NCBI GenBank assembly: GCA_021793315.1
Contig: JAJYSZ010000023.1
Location: 1 to 37,230, forward strand
Length of the DNA stretch: 37,230 nucleotides
Origin: Bacillota bacterium
GTDB lineage: Bacteria; Bacillota; Sulfobacillia; JAJZYS01; JAJYTV01
Direction: 5' to 3'
Below, piece by piece: positions 7,443 to 14,869 of this stretch. The position numbers and the translations under genes are program-made. The notes beneath the pieces were generated by a model. That model was not told the DNA's origin. It saw only the letters and a list, made by a program, of their open reading frames with translations, and did not search any database. How positions within the stretch are numbered: position 1 is the stretch's first letter; the number at the start of each line of letters is the position of its first letter.

Positions 7443-7810
7443 GGACGGCGCGCTTCCGCGAGCGGCTCTTCGCCTTTCTGGTCGATCTGTTCCTGGTGGC
7501 GGTGATCGGCCACCTGCTCGGCTGGCCGGTGCTGATCTGGGCCGTCCTGGGGATCGGCTACACGGCCCTGTCGCTTCTGATCTTCCGCGGCCGCACGCCC
7601 GGCAAGATCCTTCTGCGCCTGCGGGTCGTCGGCCAGCGCTCCGAGCGCGGCGGCCTGCGCCTCTGGCAGGTGCTCTTGCGGCCCGTGCTCTACATCGTCG
7701 AACTCGCACTGCTCTGCGGCGGCTTCCTCGTGGCGCTCGCCGCGCGGGACCGCCTCGCGCTGCACGACATGCTGCTCGACACGCGCGTCGTCAAGGTGAC
7801 GCGCGGCTGA
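7439..7810 (+). CDS. RDD family membrane protein
   Basis: A 123-residue integral membrane protein of the RDD family, named after conserved Arg and Asp residues. RLFAFLVDLFLVAVIGHLL provides the first helix with its R...A...D pattern. A second hydrophobic stretch is VLIWAVLGIGYTALSLLIF, followed by the diagnostic RGRTPGKILLRLRVV loop. A third helix is LRPVLYIVELALLCGG, and the end is DRLALHDMLLDTRVV. The function is not firmly known; some RDD proteins have been linked to transport. It starts at GTG 7439 in a GTGA overlap with the dehydratase gene, so it is co-translated with it. Confidence 0.8.
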   Translation: MRTARFRERLFAFLVDLFLVAVIGHLLGWPVLIWAVLGIGYTALSLLIFRGRTPGKILLRLRVVGQRSERGGLRLWQVLLRPVLYIVELALLCGGFLVALAARDRLALHDMLLDTRVVKVTRG

Positions 7811-7811
7811 T

Positions 7812-7840
7812 TTGGACCTGCCTGGGTCGTCCGCTATCAT
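7812..7840 (+). promoter_or_regulatory. Predicted promoter of the SelW-like gene
   Basis: TTGGAC (7812–7817), a 17-nt spacer and TATCAT (7835–7840; 5 of 6 consensus bases) lie just after the RDD stop codon. Transcription would start near 7847, about 25 nt before the SelW-like ATG. This suggests the gene can be expressed independently of the operon upstream. Confidence 0.5.
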
Positions 7841-7871
7841 GGAGCCAGATCGTGCTGGGAGGTGGGAGACC

Positions 7872-8117
7872 ATGGCAGAGTCCCGCGTGCACGTTACGTT
7901 CTGCACCTCGTGAGGCTACGCGACGCATGCCGCCCGTGTGGCGGAAGAACTGGCGACGCGTTTCGGTGAGCAACTGCAGGCGATTACCCTGCATCCCTCG
8001 CACGGGGGCATTTTCGAGATAGCCCTTGGCGAGTGGGTGCTGTTCCGCAAGGCCGACGAGCAGCGCTTCCCGGACGACGGAGAGATCGGCGAACTCGTGG
8101 CGGCGGGCCTGGGCTAG
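7872..8117 (+). CDS. SelW/Rdx-family selenoprotein (in-frame TGA = Sec14)
   Basis: An 81-residue thioredoxin-fold protein of the SelW/SelT/SelH (Rdx) family. ATG 7872 follows the strong SD GGGAGGTGGGAG by 3 nt. The frame reads VHVTFCTS, then TGA (7911–7913), then GYATHAARVAEELATRF, giving a C-x-x-U redox motif with Cys11 and Sec14 exactly where the family has CxxC or CxxU. Beyond the TGA the frame stays open to TAG 8117 and keeps the family pattern: HPSHGGIFEIALGEWVLFRK, then FPDDGEIGELV. A hairpin with a G at the second loop position starts 16 nt after the TGA, as bacterial SECIS elements require. Stopping at TGA would leave a meaningless 13-residue peptide. The neighbours (a glutaredoxin-like gene and thiol peroxidase) fit a redox role. 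SelA/B/C/D are outside the window, so decoding is inferred. Confidence 0.88.
7930..7944 (+). promoter_or_regulatory. Candidate bacterial SECIS hairpin
   Basis: CCGCC-CGTGT-GGCGG forms a 5-bp GC stem with a 5-nt apical loop CGUGU. The loop starts 21 nt after the TGA codon. Bacterial SECIS elements lie within the coding region directly after UGA, with the apical loop roughly 16–37 nt downstream and a G in the first two loop positions. All three conditions hold here. The stem is short, so folding should be checked. Confidence 0.6.
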
Positions 8118-8353
8118 AGTCCGAGCACCTCGGCCAGCAGCCCGGGGTCGAAGCCGATCACGGCTACCCCGTTGACGACGATCGTGGGCAGCGCTTCGCT
8201 GCCCATGTCCGCGAGTTCGGCCCGGAGTGCAGGGTCTTGGCGCACGTCGCGTTCGCGCGCGACGACGCCGTGCTGCAGGAGAAACGCCCGCGCGGCGCGG
8301 CAGTCCGGGTCGTCGGGATCCAGGTAGAGGATTACTTCCTGCAAGTAGGGCAA
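8114..8353 (-). CDS. Glutaredoxin-like protein lacking the first CxxC cysteine
   Basis: A 79-residue protein with a glutaredoxin/NrdH-like thioredoxin fold. It begins VILYLDPDDPDCRAARAFLLQHGV, where relatives have a C-P-x-C active site. The first cysteine is replaced by aspartate (D-P-D-C) and only the second remains. The cis-proline region (EALPTIVVNGVAVIGFDPGLLAEVLGL) is intact and matches the TVP.v.i.g....G motif. Loss of the nucleophilic cysteine suggests a non-classical redox, binding or chaperone role. The start is TTG 8353 with GGAGG 5 nt upstream. Its TAG stop is the reverse complement of the SelW-like stop: the palindrome CTAG at 8114–8117 ends both convergent genes. Confidence 0.75.
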   Translation of the reverse strand: MPYLQEVILYLDPDDPDCRAARAFLLQHGVVARERDVRQDPALRAELADMGSEALPTIVVNGVAVIGFDPGLLAEVLGL

Positions 8354-8421
8354 TTTGGCCTCCGGCTCCGGCAGGCGGGTCTCAGCCGTCCTGCGCCATG
8401 TTCGATCAAGGAGGGATCTGC

Positions 8422-8940
8422 TTGGCCATCGTACGCAAGGGGGAGCACACCTTCAAGGGCAAGCCGCTCACACTGGTCGGACCGAGACTGCAGCCCGGGG
8501 ACAAGCTGCCGGACTTCACGCTCCTCGACCAGTCGTTTGGCCCCGTCCGCCTTGCGGACACCCCGCCGAAGGTGCGCATCTTCTCGGTCGTGCCGTCGCT
8601 CGACACGCCGGTCTGCGATCTGCAGGCCAAGCGCTTCAACGAGGAGGCGGGCAAGTTCGGCGACAAGGTCGCGGTCTACACGGTCAGCGTCGACACGCCG
8701 TTTGCGCAGGGGCGCTGGTGCGGCGCCGCAGGCGCGAAGAACATGACCGTGCTCTCGGACGTCTACGACCGGAGTTTCGGCGACTGCTTCGGCGTCCACA
8801 TCGAGGAGATGGGCCTTCTGGCCCGCTCGGTGTTCATCTTCGACCAGGACGGCATCCTGCGCTATGTCGAGTACGTGCCCGAGTTCACGAACCTGCCGGA
8901 CTACGACCGTGCCCTCGAGGCGGCGCGCAACCTGCTCTGA
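8422..8940 (+). CDS. tpx: Thiol peroxidase (Tpx-type peroxiredoxin)
   Basis: A 172-residue atypical 2-Cys peroxiredoxin that reduces H2O2 and organic peroxides at the expense of thioredoxin. The peroxidatic cysteine is C65 in PSLDTPVCDLQAKRFNEEA and the resolving cysteine is C100 in DTPFAQGRWCGAAG, both at the standard Tpx positions. LSDVYDRSFGDCFGV continues the family pattern and carries a third cysteine (C122). MGLLARSVFIFDQDG completes it. The start is TTG 8422, with AAGGAGGG 6 nt upstream. It is divergent from the glutaredoxin-like gene (68 nt gap) and close to the SelW-like gene, forming a small thiol-redox cluster. It ends at a strong intrinsic terminator. Confidence 0.93.
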   Translation: MAIVRKGEHTFKGKPLTLVGPRLQPGDKLPDFTLLDQSFGPVRLADTPPKVRIFSVVPSLDTPVCDLQAKRFNEEAGKFGDKVAVYTVSVDTPFAQGRWCGAAGAKNMTVLSDVYDRSFGDCFGVHIEEMGLLARSVFIFDQDGILRYVEYVPEFTNLPDYDRALEAARNLL

Positions 8941-8957
8941 CCTGCGCTTGCCCTGGA

Positions 8958-8984
8958 CGCCGCCCGCTTGACGGGCGGCGTTTT
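8958..8984 (+). terminator. Intrinsic terminator after tpx
   Basis: The 9-bp stem CGCCGCCCG / CGGGCGGCG with loop CTTGA is followed at once by TTTTC. This is the clearest classical rho-independent terminator in the window. It begins 17 nt after the tpx stop. Confidence 0.88.
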
Positions 8985-9053
8985 CGTCCGTCGGGCCAGC
9001 CTGCGGGGCACAAGCCGTCGAGGCACATCCTGCGCGGTGTGCCGGCAGGGGCT

Positions 9054-9081
9054 TTGCGGCTCGGACAAGAAGCAATATGTT
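9054..9081 (+). promoter_or_regulatory. Possible promoter of the permease pair
   Basis: TTGCGG (9054–9059), a 16-nt spacer and TATGTT (9076–9081) lie between the tpx terminator and the permease start. The match is moderate. A promoter is expected here because transcription from tpx should end upstream. Confidence 0.3.
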
Positions 9082-9117
9082 CGGTCCGCTTGGCCATCAG
9101 GAAACGGAGGTCGTCTC

Positions 9118-10023
9118 TTGCTGGCGCGTCCTGAGCCGCTTCCCAGGTCCGAGGCCGCGCCCACGCCGCATTCGGCGCCCTGGCGTCGTCTTGTGCACCA
9201 CCCGCTCGTCTGGAGCGGGCTTCTGCTCCTCATGTTCCTGCTGCTCTTCTCCTTCCTGGGGCCTGTCTTCTACCACAAGGACGTCAACACTGTCCATGTC
9301 TCGCAGATGCTCATGCCACCGAGCCGCGCCTTTCCTCTCGGTACCGATGCCCTCGGCGAGAACGAGCTCGGAGAGCTCATGATCGGTGGCCAGTTGCCGA
9401 TCTGGTCCGGCTTTCTCGCGGCCTTCGCCGCTACCGTGCTGGGGGCCGCGGTGGGCATCGCGGGCGGCTTCGGCGGGCGCCTCATGGACAGCATCACGAT
9501 GCGGCTGGCCGACGGCGTGCTCGGTGTGCCGCAAGTGGTCGCCATCCTGCTGGTGGAAAGCATCTTCGGCATCCACGCCAGCCTGCTCGTCCTGATTTTC
9601 GCCTTGACGGCGTGGCCTTTGACGGCACGGCTGCTGCGCGCCGAAACGCTGGCCCTGCGCGTCACGCCGTTCATCGAGGCGGCGCGGGCGGGAGGGTCCC
9701 CGTCTTGGCGCGTCCTGCTGCGACATGTCCTGCCGAACCTCTTCGACGCGCTCGTCGCGACCTTCCAGACCCAGTTCACCAACGCGGTGCTCGTGCTTGC
9801 GATCGCGTCGTTCGTCGGCGCCGGCATGGGAGCGCCGTGGAACTGGGGCTCGATGATCTACGAGAACCAGAACGCCCTGCTGTCGGGGCAATGGTGGCTG
9901 ATCGTCCTGCCCGGCGCCCTCTTCGCGCTGCTGGTCGTGTCCGTGTACCTGATCGGTGAGGGACTGCGCGCCGCGTTCAACCCTCAGGCCGAGCTGCGGA
10001 ACCGGCCTGAGGCCCTGTCGTGA
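9118..10023 (+). CDS. ABC transporter permease, DppC/OppC type
   Basis: A 301-residue inner-membrane subunit of an oligopeptide/dipeptide (or nickel) type ABC importer. One N-terminal helix (VWSGLLLLMFLLLFSFLGPVF) is followed by the HPLGTD-like stretch FPLGTDALGENELGELMIGG, then about five more membrane segments. The ATPase-docking EAA loop is EAARAGGSPSWRVLLRHVLPN. The usual D..RD.LSR..YG is here DALGENELGELMIGG, a divergent version. The start is TTG 9118 with GGAGG 7 nt upstream. It precedes the DppB-like gene, the reverse of the usual B-then-C order, and no binding-protein or ATPase gene is adjacent. The OppD/OppF genes at the right end of the window could supply the ATPases. Confidence 0.85.
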   Translation: MLARPEPLPRSEAAPTPHSAPWRRLVHHPLVWSGLLLLMFLLLFSFLGPVFYHKDVNTVHVSQMLMPPSRAFPLGTDALGENELGELMIGGQLPIWSGFLAAFAATVLGAAVGIAGGFGGRLMDSITMRLADGVLGVPQVVAILLVESIFGIHASLLVLIFALTAWPLTARLLRAETLALRVTPFIEAARAGGSPSWRVLLRHVLPNLFDALVATFQTQFTNAVLVLAIASFVGAGMGAPWNWGSMIYENQNALLSGQWWLIVLPGALFALLVVSVYLIGEGLRAAFNPQAELRNRPEALS

Positions 10024-10943
10024 GCGGGCTCCTGCGCTTCCTGACGGGACGGGTGCTGCAGGTGGTCCTCACGCTCCTCGGTGTCAGTCTCGTGACGTTC
10101 GCCCTCGTGCATGCCATGCCGGGCAACCTGGCGCAGGAGATGCTGGGTCGCGAGGCGACGCCGGAGCGCGTCCGGTCCCTCACGCGCCTGCTCGGGCTTG
10201 ACCAGCCCTGGCCGGTGCAGTACATCCGCTGGCTCGCCCTGCTCGTCTCGCCGTCGGACCTGCGTGGCCTCGGGGCCCTCACGGTGCCGACGCTCGAACT
10301 CCTCGGCATCGCCGGCAGCGTCGCGCTCGTCGTCGCGCTCGGCGTAGCCAGCCTGCAGGCCCGCCTGCGGGGCAGCCGCCTGGACCGTGGCATCGGCATC
10401 GCCGCGTACGTGCTCTATACGCTGCCCTCGTTCTGGGTGGGGCTGATGCTGCTCTGGTGGTTCGCCGACTGGCTGCTCTGGCTGCCCGCCACAGGTCCGC
10501 AGCCCGCCGGGCAGAGTGTGGCCCACTGGTGGCTGCGCATGATTCTTCCCGTGCTGACGCTGGTTCTGGCCACGGTCGCCAGTTGGTCGACCCTGTTCCG
10601 TGCGGCGATCGAGGAGGCCCTGCGCTCGGATTACGTGCGTACGGCCAGGGCGAAGGGCCTCAGCGAAGGGCAGGTGCTGCGGCGGCACGCGCTGCGGCCG
10701 GCTGCGCTGCCCGTCATCACTGTAGTCGGCATGTCGCTGCCGACGATGTTCAACAACGTCGTGGCGATCGAGCTCGTCTTCGCCATGGCAGGGCTCGGCA
10801 GCTCGCTCGTCAGCGCGGTCTGGGGTCTGCAGTACGGCATGGCGGGATACCTCGTGCTGGTCATCGCGGCGGTGACGGCGCTTGGGAGCCTCCTCGCGGA
10901 CCTCCTGTACGCCCTGGCGGACCCGCGCATCCAGTTCTCGTAG
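10020..10943 (+). CDS. ABC transporter permease, DppB/OppB type
   Basis: A 307-residue inner-membrane permease of the peptide/nickel ABC importer class. The N-terminal helix VLQVVLTLLGVSLVTFALVHAMPGN is typical of OppB/DppB, including the conserved h.PGN. LGLDQPWPVQYIRWL follows, as in the family. The EAA loop is SDYVRTARAKGLSEGQVLRRHALRP, near canonical. The end DLLYALADPRIQFS resembles the family's D..Y...DPRI. GTG 10020 overlaps the upstream permease stop by 4 nt, so the two subunits are translationally coupled. Substrate specificity cannot be deduced because no solute-binding protein is encoded nearby. Confidence 0.9.
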   Translation: MSGLLRFLTGRVLQVVLTLLGVSLVTFALVHAMPGNLAQEMLGREATPERVRSLTRLLGLDQPWPVQYIRWLALLVSPSDLRGLGALTVPTLELLGIAGSVALVVALGVASLQARLRGSRLDRGIGIAAYVLYTLPSFWVGLMLLWWFADWLLWLPATGPQPAGQSVAHWWLRMILPVLTLVLATVASWSTLFRAAIEEALRSDYVRTARAKGLSEGQVLRRHALRPAALPVITVVGMSLPTMFNNVVAIELVFAMAGLGSSLVSAVWGLQYGMAGYLVLVIAAVTALGSLLADLLYALADPRIQFS

Positions 10944-10986
10944 GGCGCGGGGCGCGGCGCGTCCTCGCACGGTTCAGGCTACGATG

Positions 10987-11018
10987 AAGGGCCGGCCTCT
11001 TCGCGAGGGCCGGCCCTT
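10987..11018. terminator. Bidirectional hairpin between permease and peptidase genes
   Basis: AAGGGCCGGCCTC pairs with GAGGGCCGGCCCTT across the loop TTCGC, with a single bulged base. It lies between two convergent genes (stops at 10943 and 11042). The following bases are GG-TTG-TG, so the T-run is poor, but the position fits termination from both sides. Confidence 0.6.
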
Positions 11019-11041
11019 GGTTGTGCGGGGCGTCGGTGGGA

Positions 11042-12070
11042 TCAGGCCTCGCGCAGGTATGCGACCGCCAGGCGCGCCGTCGCCAGCAGCGCGTCCTCGT
11101 GCGTGCGCTCGTGGGTGTGGCTCGCGTCGACGCCGGGTCCGAAGAGGCCGATGCGGACGTCCCGGCCGCTGCGGGCCGCGGCGGTGGCGTCGGAGGCGTA
11201 GTAGGGGTAGATGTCCTGGACGTAGGGCAGGCCTTCGGCCTGCGCGAGCGCCACGAGGCGCTGGCGCACGCTCCAGTCGTATGGGCCGCCGCTGTCCTTG
11301 GCGCAGATCGTGACATGGTGCTCGTCCGAGGCCTGCCCGGCCCCGACCGCCGCCATGTCGACGGCGACGATCTCGTCGACGTCCTCGGGGATGCCGGCTG
11401 GCGCCCCCTGTCCGACTTCCTCGTAGACGCTGAAGTGCAGGTAGGTGGTGTGGAGCGGCCTTGGGCCCTCGGTCACCTCGCGGGCCGCGGCCAGGAGCGC
11501 CGCGGCGCAGGCCTTGTCGTCGAGAAAGCGTGACTTCACGAACCCGCTCGGGGTAACCTGCGCCCGCGGGTCGAGGACGACGAAGTCGCCAGGCCGCACG
11601 CCCGCGGCGAGGGCGTCATCGCGGCTCTTGACGCTGCGGTCGAGGCGCAGGCGCATTTCCTGCCAGGTCCGCTTCTGCTCGTCGTAGCGGGGTCCGAAGA
11701 CATGGGTGGAGGCGAGGTCGGGCAGGATGGTGCCGCTGATCGGCCCTGCCTGGCTCCAGACTTCGACGTAGGCGCCGTCGCAGGACGGTGCCGGCAGGCC
11801 GCCGACAGGGCTCAGGCGCAGGCGTCCGTCCGCCATCACCTCGGCGACGATCGCCGCGAGCGTGTCGACGTGCGCCGTGAGGGCGCGCGGACGGGCGTCT
11901 GCGGTGCCGGCGATCCTGGCGAGCACGGCGCCGCGTGCGCTGCGCGTGACGCTGAGGCCGAAACTTTCGAGCTTCTGCGCGCAGAGGTCGGCCGCGGCTT
12001 CGGCATGGCCGGTGGGGGACGGCACGGCGAGAAGGTCCATCAGGTCTCGTATGACTTCTTCAGGCTGCAA
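11042..12070 (-). CDS. M42-family metallo-aminopeptidase
   Basis: A 342-residue enzyme of the M42 (glutamyl/deblocking aminopeptidase, YsdC/FrvX-like) family, a cytoplasmic dinuclear-metal peptidase. Visible metal ligands and catalytic residues are H67 and D69 in LTAHVDT, D185 in FLDDKACAA, catalytic E217 and ligand E218 in YEEVGQGA, D238 in VAVDMA, and the C-terminal histidine in SHTHERTH. The PDZ-like insert domain lies between residues of about 75 and 170. I chose TTG 12070 because GGGAG lies 7 nt upstream and the protein then begins EEVIRDLMDLLAVPSPTG, as in relatives. Longer frames upstream are open but out of family. It is divergent from the ger operon, so it may serve peptide turnover, perhaps linked to the neighbouring peptide-type permeases; that is inference. 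Confidence 0.87.
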   Translation of the reverse strand: MQPEEVIRDLMDLLAVPSPTGHAEAAADLCAQKLESFGLSVTRSARGAVLARIAGTADARPRALTAHVDTLAAIVAEVMADGRLRLSPVGGLPAPSCDGAYVEVWSQAGPISGTILPDLASTHVFGPRYDEQKRTWQEMRLRLDRSVKSRDDALAAGVRPGDFVVLDPRAQVTPSGFVKSRFLDDKACAAALLAAAREVTEGPRPLHTTYLHFSVYEEVGQGAPAGIPEDVDEIVAVDMAAVGAGQASDEHHVTICAKDSGGPYDWSVRQRLVALAQAEGLPYVQDIYPYYASDATAAARSGRDVRIGLFGPGVDASHTHERTHEDALLATARLAVAYLREA

Positions 12071-12194
12071 GGAACCACTCCCTCGTGGAGGATCGGGCCG
12101 CCAGGGCCGCGCATCCAGTGTAGCCGTGCTGGGCGGGCGGCGCATAGAAGGGTGGCCCGGCATCGAAGCCTACTCGAGGCAGGAGGTGGTCCTC

Positions 12195-13763
12195 ATGGCC
12201 TCGGGCAAGCAGGTGCTCAAGGACCTCGAGCAGCACAGCGGGGAGATGCTGCACGATCTTTCAGGCTGGCTCGGTGGCGGGCTCTCGGATGCCATCTCGC
12301 CGCGTCTAAAGGTGAACGAGGAATGGCTCAAGGCCAACTACCTCGACACCTTTCCCGCCGTGAGCCGCAAGCTGACCCTGGCGGGGCACGCGGCCACCAT
12401 CGTCTACTACGGCGGGGCGGTCGACCGCGAGGAGGTCGAGCGCGAACTCGTGCAGGCGGTGCAGGCGGCCTCCGCCGACGAGCTGACGGATCTCAAGGAG
12501 CTCGCGCGGGCCGTTCTGCCTGGGCTTGTCTACAAGCATGTCACGACGTGGACCGCCCTTACGCAGGAGTTCGTCGCGGGACACGTCCTCCTGTTCATCG
12601 ACGGCGCACCAGGATCTCTCTCCTTCGACCTCAAGAAGATTCCCGAGCGCAGCCTCGGCGCGCCGAAGGTCGAGCAGTCGGTGATGGGGCCGCAGGTGGG
12701 CTTCATCGAGGACATCAAGAGCAACCTCGCGCTGATCCGCGACCGCATCCGCAGTCCGAAGCTCAAGGTCTGGCACCGCGAGATGGGCAGCGAGACCAAG
12801 ACCCAGGTGGCGGTCCTGCATCTCGAGGGGGTCACCGATCCGAAGCTGGTCACGTCGGTGCAGGACACGATCGCCGAGGCGCAGCCGAAGGATGTGCAGG
12901 TCATCTCCATGGTCACCGGGCTTCTCGAGCAGCGGCCCTACTCGCTTTTTCCGCAGTTGCGCATGACCCAGCGCGTCGACGAGGCGACCCGCGCCGCCCT
13001 GGCGGGCCGGATGCTGATCATCCTGCACGGCGATCCCACCGTCGCGATCTACCCGTCCACGCTCGGCGACTTCTACCGCACGATGCAGGACTACATGATG
13101 ACCTTCTGGGAAGCCAGCTACATCCGCGTGCTGAGATTTCTCGCGACGCTCACGGCGCTCTACCTGCCGGCCTTCTACGTCGCCGCCACCACCGTCGACC
13201 CAGACCTGATGCCAACCCGCCTCGCGATCGTCGTGGCGGGATCCCGCGAGGGCGTGCCGTTCTCTCCGATCGTCGAGGTGGTGATCATGTTCGTGATCGT
13301 CGAGTTCCTGCGCGAGGCGGCCTTGCGCATGCCCTCGCAGATGAACGCCACCTTGGGCACCGTCGGGGCCATCGTGGTGGGCACGGCGCTCGTCAAGGCA
13401 GGGCTGATCTCCGACCTCATGATCGTGATCGCGACGATCGCCGCCGTCGCCGACTTCACCGCCCCTTCGTTCGAGATCACGTCGGTCTGGCGCATCCTGC
13501 TCTGGCCGATGGCCTTTGCCGCGGCGCTCTGGGGCATGCTCGGCATCATCGCGCTCAGCTTCGCCGTCGTCGCAAGCCTGGCGTCGCTCGAGGTGGCGGG
13601 CCGGCCGTACCTGGCACCGCTCGTGCCAAGCCCCGCCGCCGAACTGGAGGACTCCTTCGTGCGTCTGCCCGATCGGACGCTCGGTCCCATGCGCAAGCAG
13701 GACCGCGGGTCGGTCTTCGACGCGCTCGGCCTGCACTGGCTGAGCCGGGCGCTGGGCCGATGA
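12195..13763 (+). CDS. gerAA: Spore germinant receptor A subunit (GerAA family)
   Basis: A 522-residue GerA-family protein, a subunit of the germinant receptor in the inner membrane of the dormant spore. The cytoplasmic N-terminal half (about residues 1–300) contains the family region from VYYGGAVDREEVERELV through EQSVMGPQVGFIEDIKSNLALIRDRI, the latter a strong GerA signature (GP..GF.E....N..LIR.R.). The C-terminal half holds several membrane segments, among them FLATLTALYLPAFYVA (from about 315), IVEVVIMFVIVEFL, GAIVVGTALVKAGLIS and IIALSFAVVASLASL. The start is ATG 12195, with AGGAGG 8 nt upstream. It is the first gene of a four-gene set with 4-nt overlaps. I could not find a convincing forespore sigma-G promoter in the 124 nt upstream. 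Confidence 0.93.
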   Translation: MASGKQVLKDLEQHSGEMLHDLSGWLGGGLSDAISPRLKVNEEWLKANYLDTFPAVSRKLTLAGHAATIVYYGGAVDREEVERELVQAVQAASADELTDLKELARAVLPGLVYKHVTTWTALTQEFVAGHVLLFIDGAPGSLSFDLKKIPERSLGAPKVEQSVMGPQVGFIEDIKSNLALIRDRIRSPKLKVWHREMGSETKTQVAVLHLEGVTDPKLVTSVQDTIAEAQPKDVQVISMVTGLLEQRPYSLFPQLRMTQRVDEATRAALAGRMLIILHGDPTVAIYPSTLGDFYRTMQDYMMTFWEASYIRVLRFLATLTALYLPAFYVAATTVDPDLMPTRLAIVVAGSREGVPFSPIVEVVIMFVIVEFLREAALRMPSQMNATLGTVGAIVVGTALVKAGLISDLMIVIATIAAVADFTAPSFEITSVWRILLWPMAFAAALWGMLGIIALSFAVVASLASLEVAGRPYLAPLVPSPAAELEDSFVRLPDRTLGPMRKQDRGSVFDALGLHWLSRALGR

Positions 13764-14869
13764 GGGCCAAAGGCCTCCTAGCCGTCGCGCTCGCCGTGCT
13801 GGGGCTGGCCGGCTGCGGCGCCGGCCCTGGCGTCAAGCCGATCGACGACCGGGCACTCGTGCTCGGGGCCGCCGCGGACAAGGCGAGTCAAGGCGAGGTC
13901 AAGTACACGCTCGAGATCCCGAGCCCGCAGTCGCTCAGCGGCAGCTCGGGCGGCGGCAACCAGTTCTACTCCGTCGAGGCTGCGGCGAGGAGCTTCGACG
14001 GAGCGATCAGCCAGATGGAGAACGAGACGAGCCGGGACATCTACCTCGGCCAGTTGCATGTCCTCATTCTGGCGCTCGATCTGCCGCCTCTCGCGCGCGA
14101 CAGGCTGATCGCAGAGGAGCAGCGCCTGGGCGAGACGGACCACACCGAGTGGTTCGTGCTGGCCGAGGGCAAGGCCGCCCAGCTCCTGACGCCGCCGCCC
14201 CTGCAGGAGCGGCTGCCGGCCTTCTTCTACAGCACCCACTTCAACTGTCAGGGCTGCCAGGCGGTCGACTATGGCGTACCGGCCTGGCGCGTCGAGGCGG
14301 ACCTCGCCTCGCCAGGCAGCGTCGCCGTGGTGCCTGTGGCGACGGCGAAGGGCGGCAACATCAGCATCAACCGGGTCGCGGCCCTGCGCCGCGGCTCTCC
14401 GACGTTCGTCTTCACGCCGGCGGAGACCGTGAGCGTGATGGCCTTGCGCGGCAAGCTCGGCAAGGGCAGCTTCGACTTCCCGACGCCGCTCGGCTCGGCC
14501 AGCGTGCGCAGCGTGCAGGCGAAGGTGACCCGCCGTGCCGCGATCGGCCAGGACGGTCGCCTGCATGTGGCGGTCACGGTGAACTATACGGGCCTCGTGG
14601 CCCAGCGACCCGAGCGGGTGCTCCACCTGACGCCCGAGGCCTTGGCGGTCGTCCGGCAGTCCTGCGCCGAGGCCCTCACCGGCAACCTCGTGGCTGCGAT
14701 CGGCCGGGCGCAGCGGTCCGGGGTGGACGCCTTCTACTTCGGCCAGGCGCTCTACCTCGCGGACCCCGAGGCGTACACAGCGCTCGGTGACTTCTCCCAG
14801 GCGTTCAAAAAGGCGGTCGTCGCGGTGAACGTGCACGTGAACCTGCCCGACCAGGGCATTGCCGTATGA
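13760..14869 (+). CDS. gerAC: Spore germinant receptor C subunit, lipoprotein (Ger(x)C)
   Basis: A 369-residue Ger(x)C-type lipoprotein of the germinant receptor. The N-terminus is a lipoprotein signal: a short basic start, a hydrophobic core, and the lipobox LAGC with the lipidated cysteine at C19. Family features follow: PIDDRALVLGAAADKA (the usual E..D...V..IG.D) and DGAISQMENETSRDIYLGQLHVLILA, which matches the conserved region where relatives read H...++IGE. The C-terminal domain contains ALTGNLVAAIGRAQRSGVDAFYFGQ, matching the family's D..G.G. A run of G/S (SGSSGGGNQ) replaces part of an N-terminal loop. ATG 13760 overlaps the gerAA stop by 4 nt. The order A-C-B differs from the A-B-C order of B. 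subtilis gerA. Confidence 0.9.
   Translation: MRAKGLLAVALAVLGLAGCGAGPGVKPIDDRALVLGAAADKASQGEVKYTLEIPSPQSLSGSSGGGNQFYSVEAAARSFDGAISQMENETSRDIYLGQLHVLILALDLPPLARDRLIAEEQRLGETDHTEWFVLAEGKAAQLLTPPPLQERLPAFFYSTHFNCQGCQAVDYGVPAWRVEADLASPGSVAVVPVATAKGGNISINRVAALRRGSPTFVFTPAETVSVMALRGKLGKGSFDFPTPLGSASVRSVQAKVTRRAAIGQDGRLHVAVTVNYTGLVAQRPERVLHLTPEALAVVRQSCAEALTGNLVAAIGRAQRSGVDAFYFGQALYLADPEAYTALGDFSQAFKKAVVAVNVHVNLPDQGIAV

Noticed and set aside
7872..7913. Treating TGA 7911 as the stop codon (13-residue peptide) and the downstream part as a separate gene
   Set aside because: The family signature continues across the TGA in the same frame, and no start codon with an SD follows it.
12071..12194. Sigma-G-type forespore promoter for the ger operon
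   Set aside because: GCATA (12142–12146) and CATCGAA (12161–12167) resemble the boxes, but the spacing is only 14 nt and one core base is wrong.
11702..13759. Long upstream part of a 1055-codon plus-strand frame ending with gerAC
   Set aside because: Before 13760 the reading is out of frame through gerAA and antisense to the M42 gene; only the gerAC part has a recognisable lipoprotein and family pattern.
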